From: Patescibacteria group bacterium
GTDB lineage: Bacteria; Patescibacteriota; Minisyncoccia; Portnoybacterales; GWB1-42-6
DNA length: 15,227 nucleotides
Assembly: GCA_018826025.1 (NCBI GenBank)
Contig: JAHKAK010000052.1
Location: 1-15,227 of the forward strand
Reading direction: 5' to 3'
The position numbers were made by a program, and so were the translations under genes. A model generated the notes under the pieces. The model did not search any database, was not told where the DNA came from, and saw only the letters and a program-made list of their open reading frames with translations. Of this stretch, positions 1 to 6,091 are shown one piece after another (position 1 is the stretch's first letter; every line of letters starts with the position of its first letter).

Positions 1-373
1 TATTTACCGCGGTTTTAATCGCAGCCACCACCCCGCCGACATATCCCTCGGCCTTTTGCCTGGCTTCTTGGATGGCCTTATTGGCCTGGCGGTTGATTTC
101 TTCTTGAGCGGCCTCTTGGGCAATACCCAGGGCTTGCCCAGCGGCGTCTTCCAGCCCGGTTTGGGTCTTAATCATGCCTGATTGCACCTTTTCCTTAGTC
201 CCGCCCAGCCACTCTTTTAAAAGCCCGTCTAAAGACGTTTTTGGCAGTTCCCGGACATCTTTTACCGCCTCGGTACTGAAACTAGCCTCCTGGGCCAAAA
301 TAGAGCCCCCAGAGGCGAAAACTGCAAGTCCGCCTAGGGCTGAGAGAGTTAAAATAAGGGCTATTTTACGCAT
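1..373 (-). CDS. Exported protein of unknown function, N-terminal part (runs off the left edge)
   Basis: An open frame starts at ATG 373-371 and continues for 124 codons to the window edge without a stop. Residues 1-27 look like a signal peptide: MRK, then a hydrophobic stretch (IALILTLSALGGLAVFA) and a small-residue cleavage region ending SILA before QEASF. The mature part is rich in Ala, Gln, Glu and Lys, with helical segments (roughly residues 75-113, e.g. AAGQALGIAQEAAQEEIN and NKAIQEARQKAEGYVGG), suggesting an amphipathic helical secreted or surface protein. I do not recognise the family. No Shine-Dalgarno site precedes the ATG, and a large inverted repeat (403-468) lies in its probable leader. 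The C-terminus is outside the window, so length and function cannot be judged. Confidence 0.72.
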   Translation of the reverse strand, partial: MRKIALILTLSALGGLAVFASGGSILAQEASFSTEAVKDVRELPKTSLDGLLKEWLGGTKEKVQSGMIKTQTGLEDAAGQALGIAQEAAQEEINRQANKAIQEARQKAEGYVGGVVAAIKTAVN

Positions 374-402
374 TTATGTTAGTTTAAAAAACACACTTAT
401 TA

Positions 403-468
403 CGTCGCACAATATGAATTGATATTGCAGCTTTGCTGAGGCATCAATTCTGACGATATTGTACAACG
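403..468. repeat. Imperfect inverted repeat upstream of the exported-protein gene
   Basis: ACAATAT+GAATTGAT (409-423) is complementary to ATCAATTC (443-450) plus ATATTGT (456-462), with a 5-nt interruption TGACG on the right arm. The interior contains a second small hairpin GCAGC-ttt-GCTG (427-438), and CGT/ACG (403-405/466-468) can extend the base. It lies 30-95 nt upstream of the start codon at 373, so in the minus-strand transcript it could fold as a long leader hairpin. It may be a cis-regulatory structure or a dispersed repeat; no second copy is seen in this window. Confidence 0.5.
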
Positions 469-514
469 TGTCCTTCGGAAACATCATATAATCTTGTCTT
501 AAACAAGACCCATT

Positions 515-619
515 TGTCATTCCCGCCCTGTATCAAATATGCACTCGTGAAAACGGGTGTATGGGGTAAACTCCAGCGGGAATCCAGAGCCTGGATCCCG
601 GGTCAAGCCCGGGATGACA
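515..619. repeat. Composite palindromic repeat (TGTCAT...ATGACA type)
   Basis: The outer ends are TGTCAT (515-520) and ATGACA (614-619). Between them lie a first hairpin arm pair TCCCGC (521-526)/GCGGGA (577-582), then ATCCAG and CCTGGAT back to back, then a second hairpin CCCGGGTCAAGCCCGGG (597-613). The same architecture recurs at 5964-6061, and half of it at 1867-1919. The internal string GGGGTAAACTCCAGC is present as its reverse complement at 1879-1893. It codes for nothing and fills the spacer between two minus-strand genes. Confidence 0.75.
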
Positions 620-630
620 CTACTCGCCTA

Positions 631-1065
631 CTAAATATAAAAATAAATTGCTAATAAAATCACAGAAAAAATAATTTCATATTTACTAAAAACTGGCAAG
701 AATCCTCTAATGGTTTTTTTGAACGGATAAAATAATTGTTTTTCGTCTTTATCTATTATATCCAATAACAGGTGCAAGGCGTAGGCCGCGCCAAAGACCA
801 GACCAGCTGGTTGGCTATATAAAAACACGACGCCGGAGAATATCAGCCAGCCAAGAATAGAATGCGTATAGGGTATTTTATACCTCTCCCCTGCCGCATC
901 CTCATTCTTCATCGCCGCAAACGCTTCGCGGAATTTAAAATGTTTATTTTTTATTAAAATAAATAAATGATCTATGTCAGGGAAAAGAGAGCCGATAACA
1001 AAAGCCGCAGTGTAACCGAATTCTTTTCCCAATATTAATCCAATAAGTGGATGAGCAAAAGTCAT
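631..1065 (-). CDS. YdjM/DUF457-type membrane-bound putative metal-dependent hydrolase
   Basis: This 144-residue protein resembles the small inner-membrane family annotated as metal-dependent hydrolase (YdjM, DUF457). Conserved polar residues sit at the edges of hydrophobic segments: H5 near the N-terminus (AHPLIG), the PDIDH motif at 29-33, H68 (YTHSILGW) and H98 with D102 (LHLLLD). These are the putative metal-binding positions of the family. About four membrane segments are apparent (around 8-28, 68-84, 87-104, 127-143). The substrate is unknown for the family; an envelope role is usual speculation. No Shine-Dalgarno site precedes the ATG. The gene follows, 10 nt downstream, a truncated HAD-like reading frame, so it may have been cotranscribed with the former intact gene. 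Family assignment is by motif only. Confidence 0.75.
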   Translation of the reverse strand: MTFAHPLIGLILGKEFGYTAAFVIGSLFPDIDHLFILIKNKHFKFREAFAAMKNEDAAGERYKIPYTHSILGWLIFSGVVFLYSQPAGLVFGAAYALHLLLDIIDKDEKQLFYPFKKTIRGFLPVFSKYEIIFSVILLAIYFYI

Positions 1066-1075
1066 GATATCTTTT

Positions 1076-1159
1076 TTACATCATTTTGCAAAACCAGTCG
1101 CTTAATTTCGGGCTTTGGATGAATATTCCGTTGAGGTCAAAGATGATGGCTTGGGGCAT
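1076..1159 (-). pseudogene. N-terminal remnant of a HAD-like phosphatase
   Basis: A 27-codon frame (ATG 1159-1157, TAA 1078-1076) encodes a peptide beginning MPQAIIFDLNGIFIQS. Its hydrophobic strand followed by D-L-N-G matches HAD motif I (DxDGxxx), with Asn in place of the second Asp. HAD enzymes are normally 200 residues or more, and here the frame stops after KMM, so this looks like a gene cut down to its first strand and helix. A short dispersed repeat (1163-1189) begins three bases upstream of the start codon, and the YdjM-type gene follows 10 nt after the stop. A genuine micro-protein cannot be excluded, but the motif makes a remnant more likely. Confidence 0.5.
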
Positions 1160-1162
1160 AAT

Positions 1163-1189
1163 AGATCCTTCGCTGCGCTCAGGATGACA
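1163..1189. repeat. Short dispersed palindromic repeat (AGATCCTTCG...CTCAGGATGACA)
   Basis: This 27-bp copy reads AGATCCTTCGCTGCGCTC followed by AGGATGACA. The arms ATCCT and AGGAT are complementary around a GC-rich centre. Near-identical copies lie at 4388-4414 (inside gltX), 13011-13036 and 13706-13733, with a longer variant inside 8479-8581. Confidence 0.8.
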
Positions 1190-1223
1190 CAAAAGGGATG
1201 GGCTAAATCCCTCCCCTCCCCCC

Positions 1224-1250
1224 TTTACGAAAGAGAAGAAATGTTATAGT
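1224..1250 (+). promoter_or_regulatory. Possible promoter for the 1320 gene
   Basis: TTTACG (1224-1229) and TATAGT (1245-1250) are separated by 15 bp, shorter than the optimal 17. This is the best sigma-70-like pair upstream of the plus-strand gene at 1320, placing a start about 60 nt before the ATG. Weak evidence. Confidence 0.3.
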
Positions 1251-1319
1251 CTGAATTAAAGATTTTGTGGGGGAGTTTTTTAAAAAATTTATCGTTATTT
1301 TATAAAAGGAGGGCGGGAG

Positions 1320-1715
1320 ATGGAACCTATAAAGCCGATGAATATTGTAAAGCAGAATGAAATTGCGGATGAGGTGTTAAGCTTGACCAATCCGGACCAG
1401 AAAAAGAGGATGCTCAAAGATTGTTTGCTTTTGTATAATACTCGGGCGCTGAAGTGGACGGTGCGCCTTCGCCTTGATTTTGAGGAGAAACAGAACAAAT
1501 TGAAAGAGTTGCTGAAAGACCCGAAACGAGAAGATAAGATAATCGCCTTGTCTAATGCCGAACAAATAATAAATATGTTGAAAGATTGTTTGTGCGGGCT
1601 AAGCAGTCCAGAATTTAAGAAATTACTCTATATTTATGTCAGGGAGATTCCCGTCTTTAATCGATTAATCAGAGAAGCTGGCGGGAGGACGGTCGTTCCT
1701 TATGAGGTTGATTAA
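1320..1715 (+). CDS. Small cytoplasmic protein with an internal duplication, function unknown
   Basis: This 131-residue protein has no signal peptide or membrane segment and is rich in Lys, Leu, Asp and Glu. The start is supported by a near-perfect Shine-Dalgarno site AAAGGAGGG (1305-1313) six bases before the ATG. Residues 19-38 (VLSLTNPDQKKRMLKDCLLL) and 74-93 (IIALSNAEQIINMLKDCLCG) are clearly related, each with a shared MLKDCL core, so the protein seems to consist of two copies of a helical unit separated by about 55 residues. The second unit is followed by an extension ending GGRTVVPYEVD. C35 and C90 fall in the same place in each repeat. The gene stands alone on the plus strand and ends 14 nt before a strong intrinsic terminator (1730-1763). 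I do not recognise the family. Confidence 0.8.
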   Translation: MEPIKPMNIVKQNEIADEVLSLTNPDQKKRMLKDCLLLYNTRALKWTVRLRLDFEEKQNKLKELLKDPKREDKIIALSNAEQIINMLKDCLCGLSSPEFKKLLYIYVREIPVFNRLIREAGGRTVVPYEVD

Positions 1716-1726
1716 GTGCCGTTGTT

Positions 1727-1852
1727 TCAGGCGGCGTTGGTGAAAAAACCGGCGTCGTTTTTTATTTTAACAAAAAGCGCAAACAAAAATGCTGCGCCGG
1801 ATGAATAAACGATAGCCTCCTCCCTTATTGGCCGGCTGACCGGTAATTTCAT
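1727..1852 (-). pseudogene. Possible remnant of a family-2 glycosyltransferase
   Basis: A 41-codon minus-strand frame (ATG 1852-1850, TGA 1729-1727) contains the string SSGAAFLFALFVKIKNDAGFF. This resembles the region of GT2 rhamnosyltransferase-like enzymes that reads SGAAFLhRr-(6-8 residues)-hGxFDE. The DE after FF is replaced by TN and the frame ends shortly after, so an active enzyme is impossible. Its 3' end overlaps the terminator of the convergent gene at 1320, and its 5' side abuts the repeat at 1867-1919. The resemblance is short and could be chance. Confidence 0.28.
1730..1763 (+). terminator. Intrinsic terminator of the 1320 gene
   Basis: GGCGGCGTTGGT (1730-1741) pairs over 12 positions, with several G-U pairs, with ACCGGCGTCGTT (1748-1759). 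The loop is GAAAAA and a T-rich tract follows. It begins 14 nt after the stop codon. Confidence 0.85.
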
Positions 1853-1866
1853 AAATATTGTCTGGA

Positions 1867-1919
1867 CCTGGATTCCCGCTGGAGTTTACCCCGTACTTTG
1901 ATACGGGGCGGGAATGACA
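1867..1919. repeat. Half-unit of the composite palindromic repeat
   Basis: CCTGGATTCCCGC opens the element and GCGGGAATGACA closes it, with an inner CCCCGTACTTTGATACGGGG hairpin. The sequence around GCTGGAGTTTACCCC is the reverse complement of part of the 515-619 element. Non-coding. Confidence 0.7.
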
Positions 1920-1965
1920 TGCAGGGTTCTTGCTTTTATCATAATCTGTTATGGGAAAGTGTCAA

Positions 1966-1992
1966 TAAAAAAAGGAGCCGATGTCGGCTCCT
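1966..1992 (-). terminator. Intrinsic terminator of the two-gene membrane-protein operon
   Basis: On the minus strand AGGAGCCGA (1992-1984) pairs with TCGGCTCCT (1981-1973) over a tight loop. A run of seven T follows (complement of A 1967-1973). It begins 16 nt after the stop codon at 2009. Confidence 0.88.
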
Positions 1993-2008
1993 GGTGGGCT
2001 TGTTTGTA

Positions 2009-2263
2009 TCAAGAACAATTCTTTTCCGGTACCCAATAATGGAATACCGCTCCTATCCACAGGAGTAGTAAAAATATTTGGATGCTGCCGACTATGATAT
2101 AGGCAGCGAGAGCGGCGAGAGAAAAATTTTGCCAAAAGCCGCTGGTCACAGGCCAATACCGGGAAAAAAGGTATAGCCCAGCAGGAAGAAAGCAAATAAT
2201 AGAAGTCAGAATAAAACCCGGAAGTTTTTTTACGAAATTCATGAAATTCATTATATTTTTCAT
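2009..2263 (-). CDS. Small two-segment membrane protein, function unknown
   Basis: The 84-residue protein begins at ATG 2263-2261 (MKNIMNFMNFVKKLPGF), chosen because AAAGGAGGG (2272-2280) lies eight bases upstream. A longer in-frame start at 2344 would overlap the preceding gene and has no ribosome site. Two hydrophobic segments (about 16-34 and 48-75) are separated by a short RYWPVTSGFWQN loop rich in aromatic residues, and the tail is HYWVPEKNCS. It is the second gene of an operon with the 66-residue membrane protein, 31 nt downstream of it, and is followed by a strong terminator. No family recognised. The small size and pairing would fit a two-component membrane complex or a toxin/holin-like pair, but nothing in the sequence proves either. 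Confidence 0.75.
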   Translation of the reverse strand: MKNIMNFMNFVKKLPGFILTSIICFLPAGLYLFSRYWPVTSGFWQNFSLAALAAYIIVGSIQIFLLLLWIGAVFHYWVPEKNCS

Positions 2264-2271
2264 ACCCGCTC

Positions 2272-2280
2272 CCCTCCTTT
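2272..2280 (-). promoter_or_regulatory. Shine-Dalgarno site fixing the start at 2263
   Basis: AAAGGAGGG on the minus strand, eight bases before ATG 2263. It favours the 84-residue form over the longer 111-residue frame. Confidence 0.85.
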
Positions 2281-2294
2281 TGGTCTGATTTTTG

Positions 2295-2495
2295 TTATTT
2301 CCAGGCTCGACGGATGAGATTGAGCCCGGTGACAACGAAAGCAATGGGTAGAATAAAGACTACTGCAATTTCGGTTTTTTCAAGCCTTTGGCCGCTTCCT
2401 GTTGCCACCCAGGTGCAAGCCATCAAGGGCAAAAGCACGAAAATGACGGCGATGGCCGAACGCAAGACTTTTTGTCCAACGGACAACTTTCCCAT
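2295..2495 (-). CDS. Small two-segment membrane protein, function unknown
   Basis: A 66-residue protein starting MGKLSVGQKVLRSA, with hydrophobic segments at about 12-31 and 42-60 and a basic C-terminus (LIRRAWK). The positive-inside rule places both ends in the cytoplasm with the SGQRLEKTE loop outside. AAAGGAGGG (2502-2510) sits six bases before the ATG, and a near-consensus promoter (2548-2576) lies about 55-80 nt upstream. It is the first gene of a two-gene operon ending at the terminator 1966-1992. No family recognised. Confidence 0.78.
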   Translation of the reverse strand: MGKLSVGQKVLRSAIAVIFVLLPLMACTWVATGSGQRLEKTEIAVVFILPIAFVVTGLNLIRRAWK

Positions 2496-2547
2496 ACCGT
2501 TCCCTCCTTTAATTTTTTATAGTTATTCAATTTTTAAAGAATAAGTC

Positions 2548-2576
2548 AGTATAGCGTTTTTTATTTGAATTGTCCA
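2548..2576 (-). promoter_or_regulatory. Sigma-70 promoter of the two-gene membrane-protein operon
   Basis: On the minus strand TGGACA (2576-2571) and TATACT (2553-2548) are separated by exactly 17 bp, each matching the consensus at five of six positions. The predicted start near 2541 gives a leader of about 45 nt. The same TATACT -10 occurs in the promoter at 14985-15013. Confidence 0.75.
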
Positions 2577-2697
2577 GTTTTAATTTTTCCTCCCTCCCTC
2601 TGTTTAAAAAGGAGAAGACGCGTTAAAAACAAAAACACTTGGTCCGTAAAACGCAGACAGGAGCTTTTTATATTTGGGTTTTGGCAAAGTCGTAAAA

Positions 2698-3951
2698 TTA
2701 TAAATAGAGCAAAGGATTTAGCGGGCCGCCCAAAGGGGTTGGATAACCGTAGCGGTTGGGCTCAACGCGGAAAGTGTTGGTGGCGTAGACGGAAAAATGC
2801 AGGTGCGAACCCGTGGAATAGCCGGTAGAGCCCCCATAGCCAACGAGATCGCCAGTTTTGACTTTTTGGCCAACGCTCACGCTTTGCACGGATAAGTGGG
2901 CATAAAGAGTCGTTAAGCCGTTTTCGTGCTTTATAGTTATCCATCGGCCGTAGGCGTAGCGCGCCATATTGCCAACACCCGAAACCGTGCCGTCCAGTGC
3001 CGCGGCCACCGGGTCGCCCGTTTCCAAATCAATGTCTATACCATTATGGAATCCTCCATTGCCCTTGCCTTCGTTGCAGGCCGGATAAGAATTTCTGGCA
3101 AAAGATGAAACAAGGCAACCATAGGTTTGGGTCATAACATTTTTTATCGGCCAAGCCAAGATTCCCTTTTTGGCGACAGGAATGGAATCCGGATTAATAG
3201 CTTGGCGCAATTTTTCTTCGGCCAAATAAATGTCCCGCTCCACTTGCTCACGCTGTTTTTGTAAAGTCGTCAGCGTGGCTTGATAAACTTTTTCTTGGTT
3301 TTTGCTGGTGGTCAATAAATATTTTTGGTCATCACGCTGGGCGTCCAGCACTTGGGTTTGGCCGCTTAATTGTTTTTTCAGCCCTTCCAGCGCCGCTTGC
3401 TGGGTTTCGGACTCGGCTTTTTGGTTTTCTAATTGGTTTTTTAATTCTTTTATAGTTGTTAATTTTTCCTGAATGCCGGTCTGCAGATTGCTGACATATT
3501 GGGCTTGAGTTAGTAGGTCTGAAAAATTTCCGCTGCCCAAGATAAGTTCCATTGGGCCGGTCTGGTCATATTCGTTGATTGCCTGGATTATTTGGGTTAA
3601 ATTATTTTTTTGTTTTTCCAACGCCAGATTTTGAGTTGAGATATCGTTGGCGAGCCCCTGGATTTTTAAAGAAGTTTGGGAAATTTTAGTTTGGGTCAAG
3701 CGGACTTCCGATTCCAACTTTTTTATTTGCGCTTCCATTTTGGCAATGGCATTCTTTAAGGTGTTGCTCTGATTCTGGCTGTTGCGCACCATATCCTTAT
3801 ATTGGGCAATTTGTTTTTCCAGTTCCTGGATTTGGGCTTGTTTTTGATCAATTTCGTTTTGCAGGTCGGATTGTAAATCAGCGTAAACAAACATCGGCTG
3901 AGCAAACAGCAATATAAAGATAACGATAAAAATTAATGGATTTCTATGCAT
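2698..3951 (-). CDS. Exported M23 (LytM-type) peptidase with N-terminal coiled coil
   Basis: This 417-residue protein has a signal peptide (residues 1-24, hydrophobic IFIVIFILLFAQP, cleavage after VYA). A long coiled coil follows from about 26-130 and 155-252, rich in Gln, Lys and Glu. The C-terminal M23 domain spans about 262-417. Metal and catalytic residues of the family are present: H302 and D306 (FHNGID), H352 (YAHLS), and H383 and H385 (SHLHF). The layout matches EnvC-like and other M23 proteins whose coiled coil regulates or docks the domain. With the full set of ligands it is probably an active zinc endopeptidase that cuts peptidoglycan cross-links outside the membrane, plausibly at division. 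It lies 46 nt downstream of gltX and may be cotranscribed with it. No Shine-Dalgarno site precedes the ATG, and no clear terminator follows. Confidence 0.93.
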   Translation of the reverse strand: MHRNPLIFIVIFILLFAQPMFVYADLQSDLQNEIDQKQAQIQELEKQIAQYKDMVRNSQNQSNTLKNAIAKMEAQIKKLESEVRLTQTKISQTSLKIQGLANDISTQNLALEKQKNNLTQIIQAINEYDQTGPMELILGSGNFSDLLTQAQYVSNLQTGIQEKLTTIKELKNQLENQKAESETQQAALEGLKKQLSGQTQVLDAQRDDQKYLLTTSKNQEKVYQATLTTLQKQREQVERDIYLAEEKLRQAINPDSIPVAKKGILAWPIKNVMTQTYGCLVSSFARNSYPACNEGKGNGGFHNGIDIDLETGDPVAAALDGTVSGVGNMARYAYGRWITIKHENGLTTLYAHLSVQSVSVGQKVKTGDLVGYGGSTGYSTGSHLHFSVYATNTFRVEPNRYGYPTPLGGPLNPLLYL

Positions 3952-3997
3952 CGTAAAAAATTACCAACTTTCAATTTTCAATGATTTAATTTTCAAT

Positions 3998-5461
3998 TTA
4001 CCCAATTGAATAAACGGCTGTCTTTATTCTCTCTAAACTTTCTTCTTTTCCCAAAATTTCGGCAATATCAAACGGCGGCGGAGAATTTTTTTGGCCGGAT
4101 AAGGCCACGCGCAGCGGCCATAAAAGATATCCCTTATTTGGCATTTTTGCCGCTTCGGCCAGCAACGTCTCGGATAGTTTTTCTTTGGTAAATTCGCTGT
4201 CGGGTGTATTGGTAATTATGTCTTTTGCCATGTCCAGCGATTTTTTAATTTCTTCGTCATTCATTTCTTTCCATTTAAGCAGAGCTTTATCAAAAGGCGG
4301 TAAGGCGAAGAAAAAAGCCGTGTGCTCCCCTATTTCTGATAAGACCTGAAGCCGTTCTTGTTCCAAGGCTACAATTTTTTTGATTTTAGATCCTTCGCTT
4401 CGCTCAGGATGACTCACTGGGTCGGGAAGATATGGAATACACATTCCCGTCAATTTATCTAAGGGCATTTGCTTTATGTAGTGGCCATTATACCAGTTCA
4501 ACTTCTCAATGTTAAATATTGCGCCGGCTTTATGAACGCGTTCCAGAGAGAATTCTTTTAAGAGCTCTTCCATGGAATAGATCTCTTTGGCTGTGCCGGG
4601 ATTCCAGCCTAAAAACGCCAGATAATTTATCATGGCTTCTGGCAGATAGCCTTTTTTAATATAATTCCCCATCGCCACATCGCCGGTTCTTTTGCTCATT
4701 TTTGTTTTATCGGGATTGAGTATGAGGGGAAAATGGGCAAATTGAGGAATCTGCCAACCGAAATATTCATAAAGTAGAATATGCTTGGGGGTGGATGGCA
4801 ACCATTCTTCAGTGCGCGTAACGTGAGAAATCTTCATTAAGTGATCGTCCACCACCACCGCCAAGTGATATGTTGGATAGCCATCGGATTTGAGCAAAAC
4901 CTGGTCGTCCAATTCCTCGGATTTGTATGATACTTTACCGCGTACGAGGTCGTTGACTTCAATGACGCGGCCAGCAGGTATTTTCATCCTTACAACATGC
5001 GGTTCGCCCGCTTTTAATTTGACGTCAATTTTTTCCTGCGACAAAGAGAAACAGAGACGGTCGTATTTTGGCGCTTGTTTTTTGGCAACTTGCTCTTGCC
5101 GCATTTCTTCCAAGGTTTTTTTATCGCAGAAGCAATAATAAGCATGGCCTTTGGCAACTAATTCATTCGCGTATTTTTTATAGGTATCTAGGCGTTGCGA
5201 TTGGACATAAGGCGCGTATGGCCCGCCAATATCCGGGCCTTCGTCATAATGAAGCCCGGCCCACTTCAGGCCACTGTAAATCGCTTCGGCCGCGCCGGCA
5301 ACGTATCTTTCAAGGTCTGTGTCTTCCAAGCGCAGCACAAATTGTCCGCTGGCTTGTTTGGCGATTAGATAGGCATATAGCGCGGTGCGCAAACCGCCGA
5401 TATGCAAATATCCGGTGGGGCTAGGCGCGAAACGGGTGCGGACTTGATTTTTGGATGACAT
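3998..5461 (-). CDS. gltX: Glutamyl-tRNA synthetase (class I)
   Basis: The 487-residue protein has the full class I GluRS signature: FAPSPTGYLHIGGLRTAL (11-28, HIGH-type motif at 20-23), LEDTD (45-49), the EEWLPSTPKH region (218-227), and KMSKR (254-258). The C-terminal anticodon-binding helical domain follows from about 300. Cys110, Cys112 and Cys137 occupy the zinc-site positions of the E. coli enzyme, but the following His is replaced by Ser139. It charges tRNA-Glu in the cytoplasm and, where GlnRS is lacking, probably tRNA-Gln too (inference). Residues 350-358 (SHPERSEGS) are encoded by a dispersed palindromic repeat inserted in frame at a surface-like junction. No Shine-Dalgarno site precedes the ATG at 5461; the gene diverges from the small membrane protein at 5553. 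Confidence 0.97.
   Translation of the reverse strand: MSSKNQVRTRFAPSPTGYLHIGGLRTALYAYLIAKQASGQFVLRLEDTDLERYVAGAAEAIYSGLKWAGLHYDEGPDIGGPYAPYVQSQRLDTYKKYANELVAKGHAYYCFCDKKTLEEMRQEQVAKKQAPKYDRLCFSLSQEKIDVKLKAGEPHVVRMKIPAGRVIEVNDLVRGKVSYKSEELDDQVLLKSDGYPTYHLAVVVDDHLMKISHVTRTEEWLPSTPKHILLYEYFGWQIPQFAHFPLILNPDKTKMSKRTGDVAMGNYIKKGYLPEAMINYLAFLGWNPGTAKEIYSMEELLKEFSLERVHKAGAIFNIEKLNWYNGHYIKQMPLDKLTGMCIPYLPDPVSHPERSEGSKIKKIVALEQERLQVLSEIGEHTAFFFALPPFDKALLKWKEMNDEEIKKSLDMAKDIITNTPDSEFTKEKLSETLLAEAAKMPNKGYLLWPLRVALSGQKNSPPPFDIAEILGKEESLERIKTAVYSIG
4388..4414. repeat. Dispersed palindromic repeat inserted in frame in gltX
   Basis: A 27-bp unit (nine codons, S350-S358 of GluRS) matches the intergenic copies at 1163-1189, 13011-13036 and 13706-13733. 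Arms ATCCT and AGGAT flank a GCGAAGC-type centre. The reading frame is kept. Confidence 0.85.
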
Positions 5462-5552
5462 TGTTTTAGGATAATATAAACAGATTTATCGGCTGAAGGG
5501 AAACATTAGTAAGTTATTTAACAACCAAATAATAACATATAGGAGACTTGCA

Positions 5553-5888
5553 ATGCAGCACATAAAAGTAATGAACTGGGTTAATCGGGCGATATTCTGG
5601 TTGGCGTGGTCATTGATGGCCGGTGGAAGTATACGGGGTATTATGTTAATTGTTATAGGTCAAGACATATTCAGCACACTCAACAAGGTGATACCGTGGC
5701 TTTTGATTTGTTGCGCTATTTGCAGCGCATCCGTTATGTTTAGAATGTATATGGGATGGCCGATAAAAATGACTAAATTATATTGGCCGTTTAATAAGCT
5801 GCAGAAGGTGCCGTTTTTATACGTCTTTTGTGGTTTGGCGGCAATCTCGGCCGCTGTATGGCTGGTATTTGAAAATATGTTTATTTGA
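5553..5888 (+). CDS. Small membrane protein, function unknown
   Basis: A 111-residue protein with three probable membrane segments (about 13-36, 46-66 and 87-108) and a basic loop between the second and third (MGWPIKMTKLYWPFNKLQK). AGGAG (5541-5545) lies seven bases before the ATG, and an intrinsic terminator follows the TGA by about 33 nt. It diverges from gltX across 91 bp; only weak promoter-like matches are visible there (TTGGAT 5451-5456 with TATAAA 5475-5480). It sits alone on the plus strand between gltX and murG. No family recognised. Confidence 0.78.
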   Translation: MQHIKVMNWVNRAIFWLAWSLMAGGSIRGIMLIVIGQDIFSTLNKVIPWLLICCAICSASVMFRMYMGWPIKMTKLYWPFNKLQKVPFLYVFCGLAAISAAVWLVFENMFI

Positions 5889-5920
5889 AAAAATTGAAAA
5901 AATGAGGGAAATATGTATCG

Positions 5921-5948
5921 GCGGGTTGAAACATACCCGCTTTTTTTT
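5921..5948 (+). terminator. Intrinsic terminator of the 5553 gene
   Basis: GCGGGT (5921-5926) pairs with ACCCGC (5935-5940) over an eight-base loop and is followed directly by eight T. Confidence 0.9.
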
Positions 5949-5963
5949 ATTTGTTTTTTATAT

Positions 5964-6061
5964 TGTCATCCCCGACTTGATCGGGGATCCAGGTCAAATT
6001 AAATTTCTATTAATCTCCATTTACGATCAGAACCTGGATTCCCGCCTTCGCGGGAATGACA
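5964..6061. repeat. Composite palindromic repeat (complete copy)
   Basis: TGTCAT (5964-5969) and ATGACA (6056-6061) bound the element. Inside are hairpin CCCCGACTTGATCGGGG, then ATCCAGG, a 40-bp AT-rich middle, CCTGGAT, and hairpin TCCCGCCTTCGCGGGA. The mirrored order of parts is the same as at 515-619. It separates the 3' ends of the 5553 gene and murG, which converge. Confidence 0.82.
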
Positions 6062-6091
6062 AATAGTTTTTTACTTGATATTATTTATGTT

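Noticed and set aside
174..422. 82-codon plus-strand frame at the left edge
   Set aside because: It lies antisense to a frame with a clear signal peptide, has no ribosome site and has repeat-like composition.
2565..2828. 87-codon plus-strand frame beside the M23 gene
   Set aside because: It is partly antisense to the M23 catalytic domain, has no ribosome site and no family resemblance.
5444..5480. Promoter for the 5553 gene
   Set aside because: The -35 candidates (TTGATT, TTGGAT) match poorly and give spacers of 15-22 bp, so no single site can be supported.
5830..6066. 78-codon plus-strand frame overlapping the end of the 5553 gene
   Set aside because: It crosses the terminator and a palindromic repeat (peptide DLIGDPG and DSRLRGNDK, typical of translated repeats).
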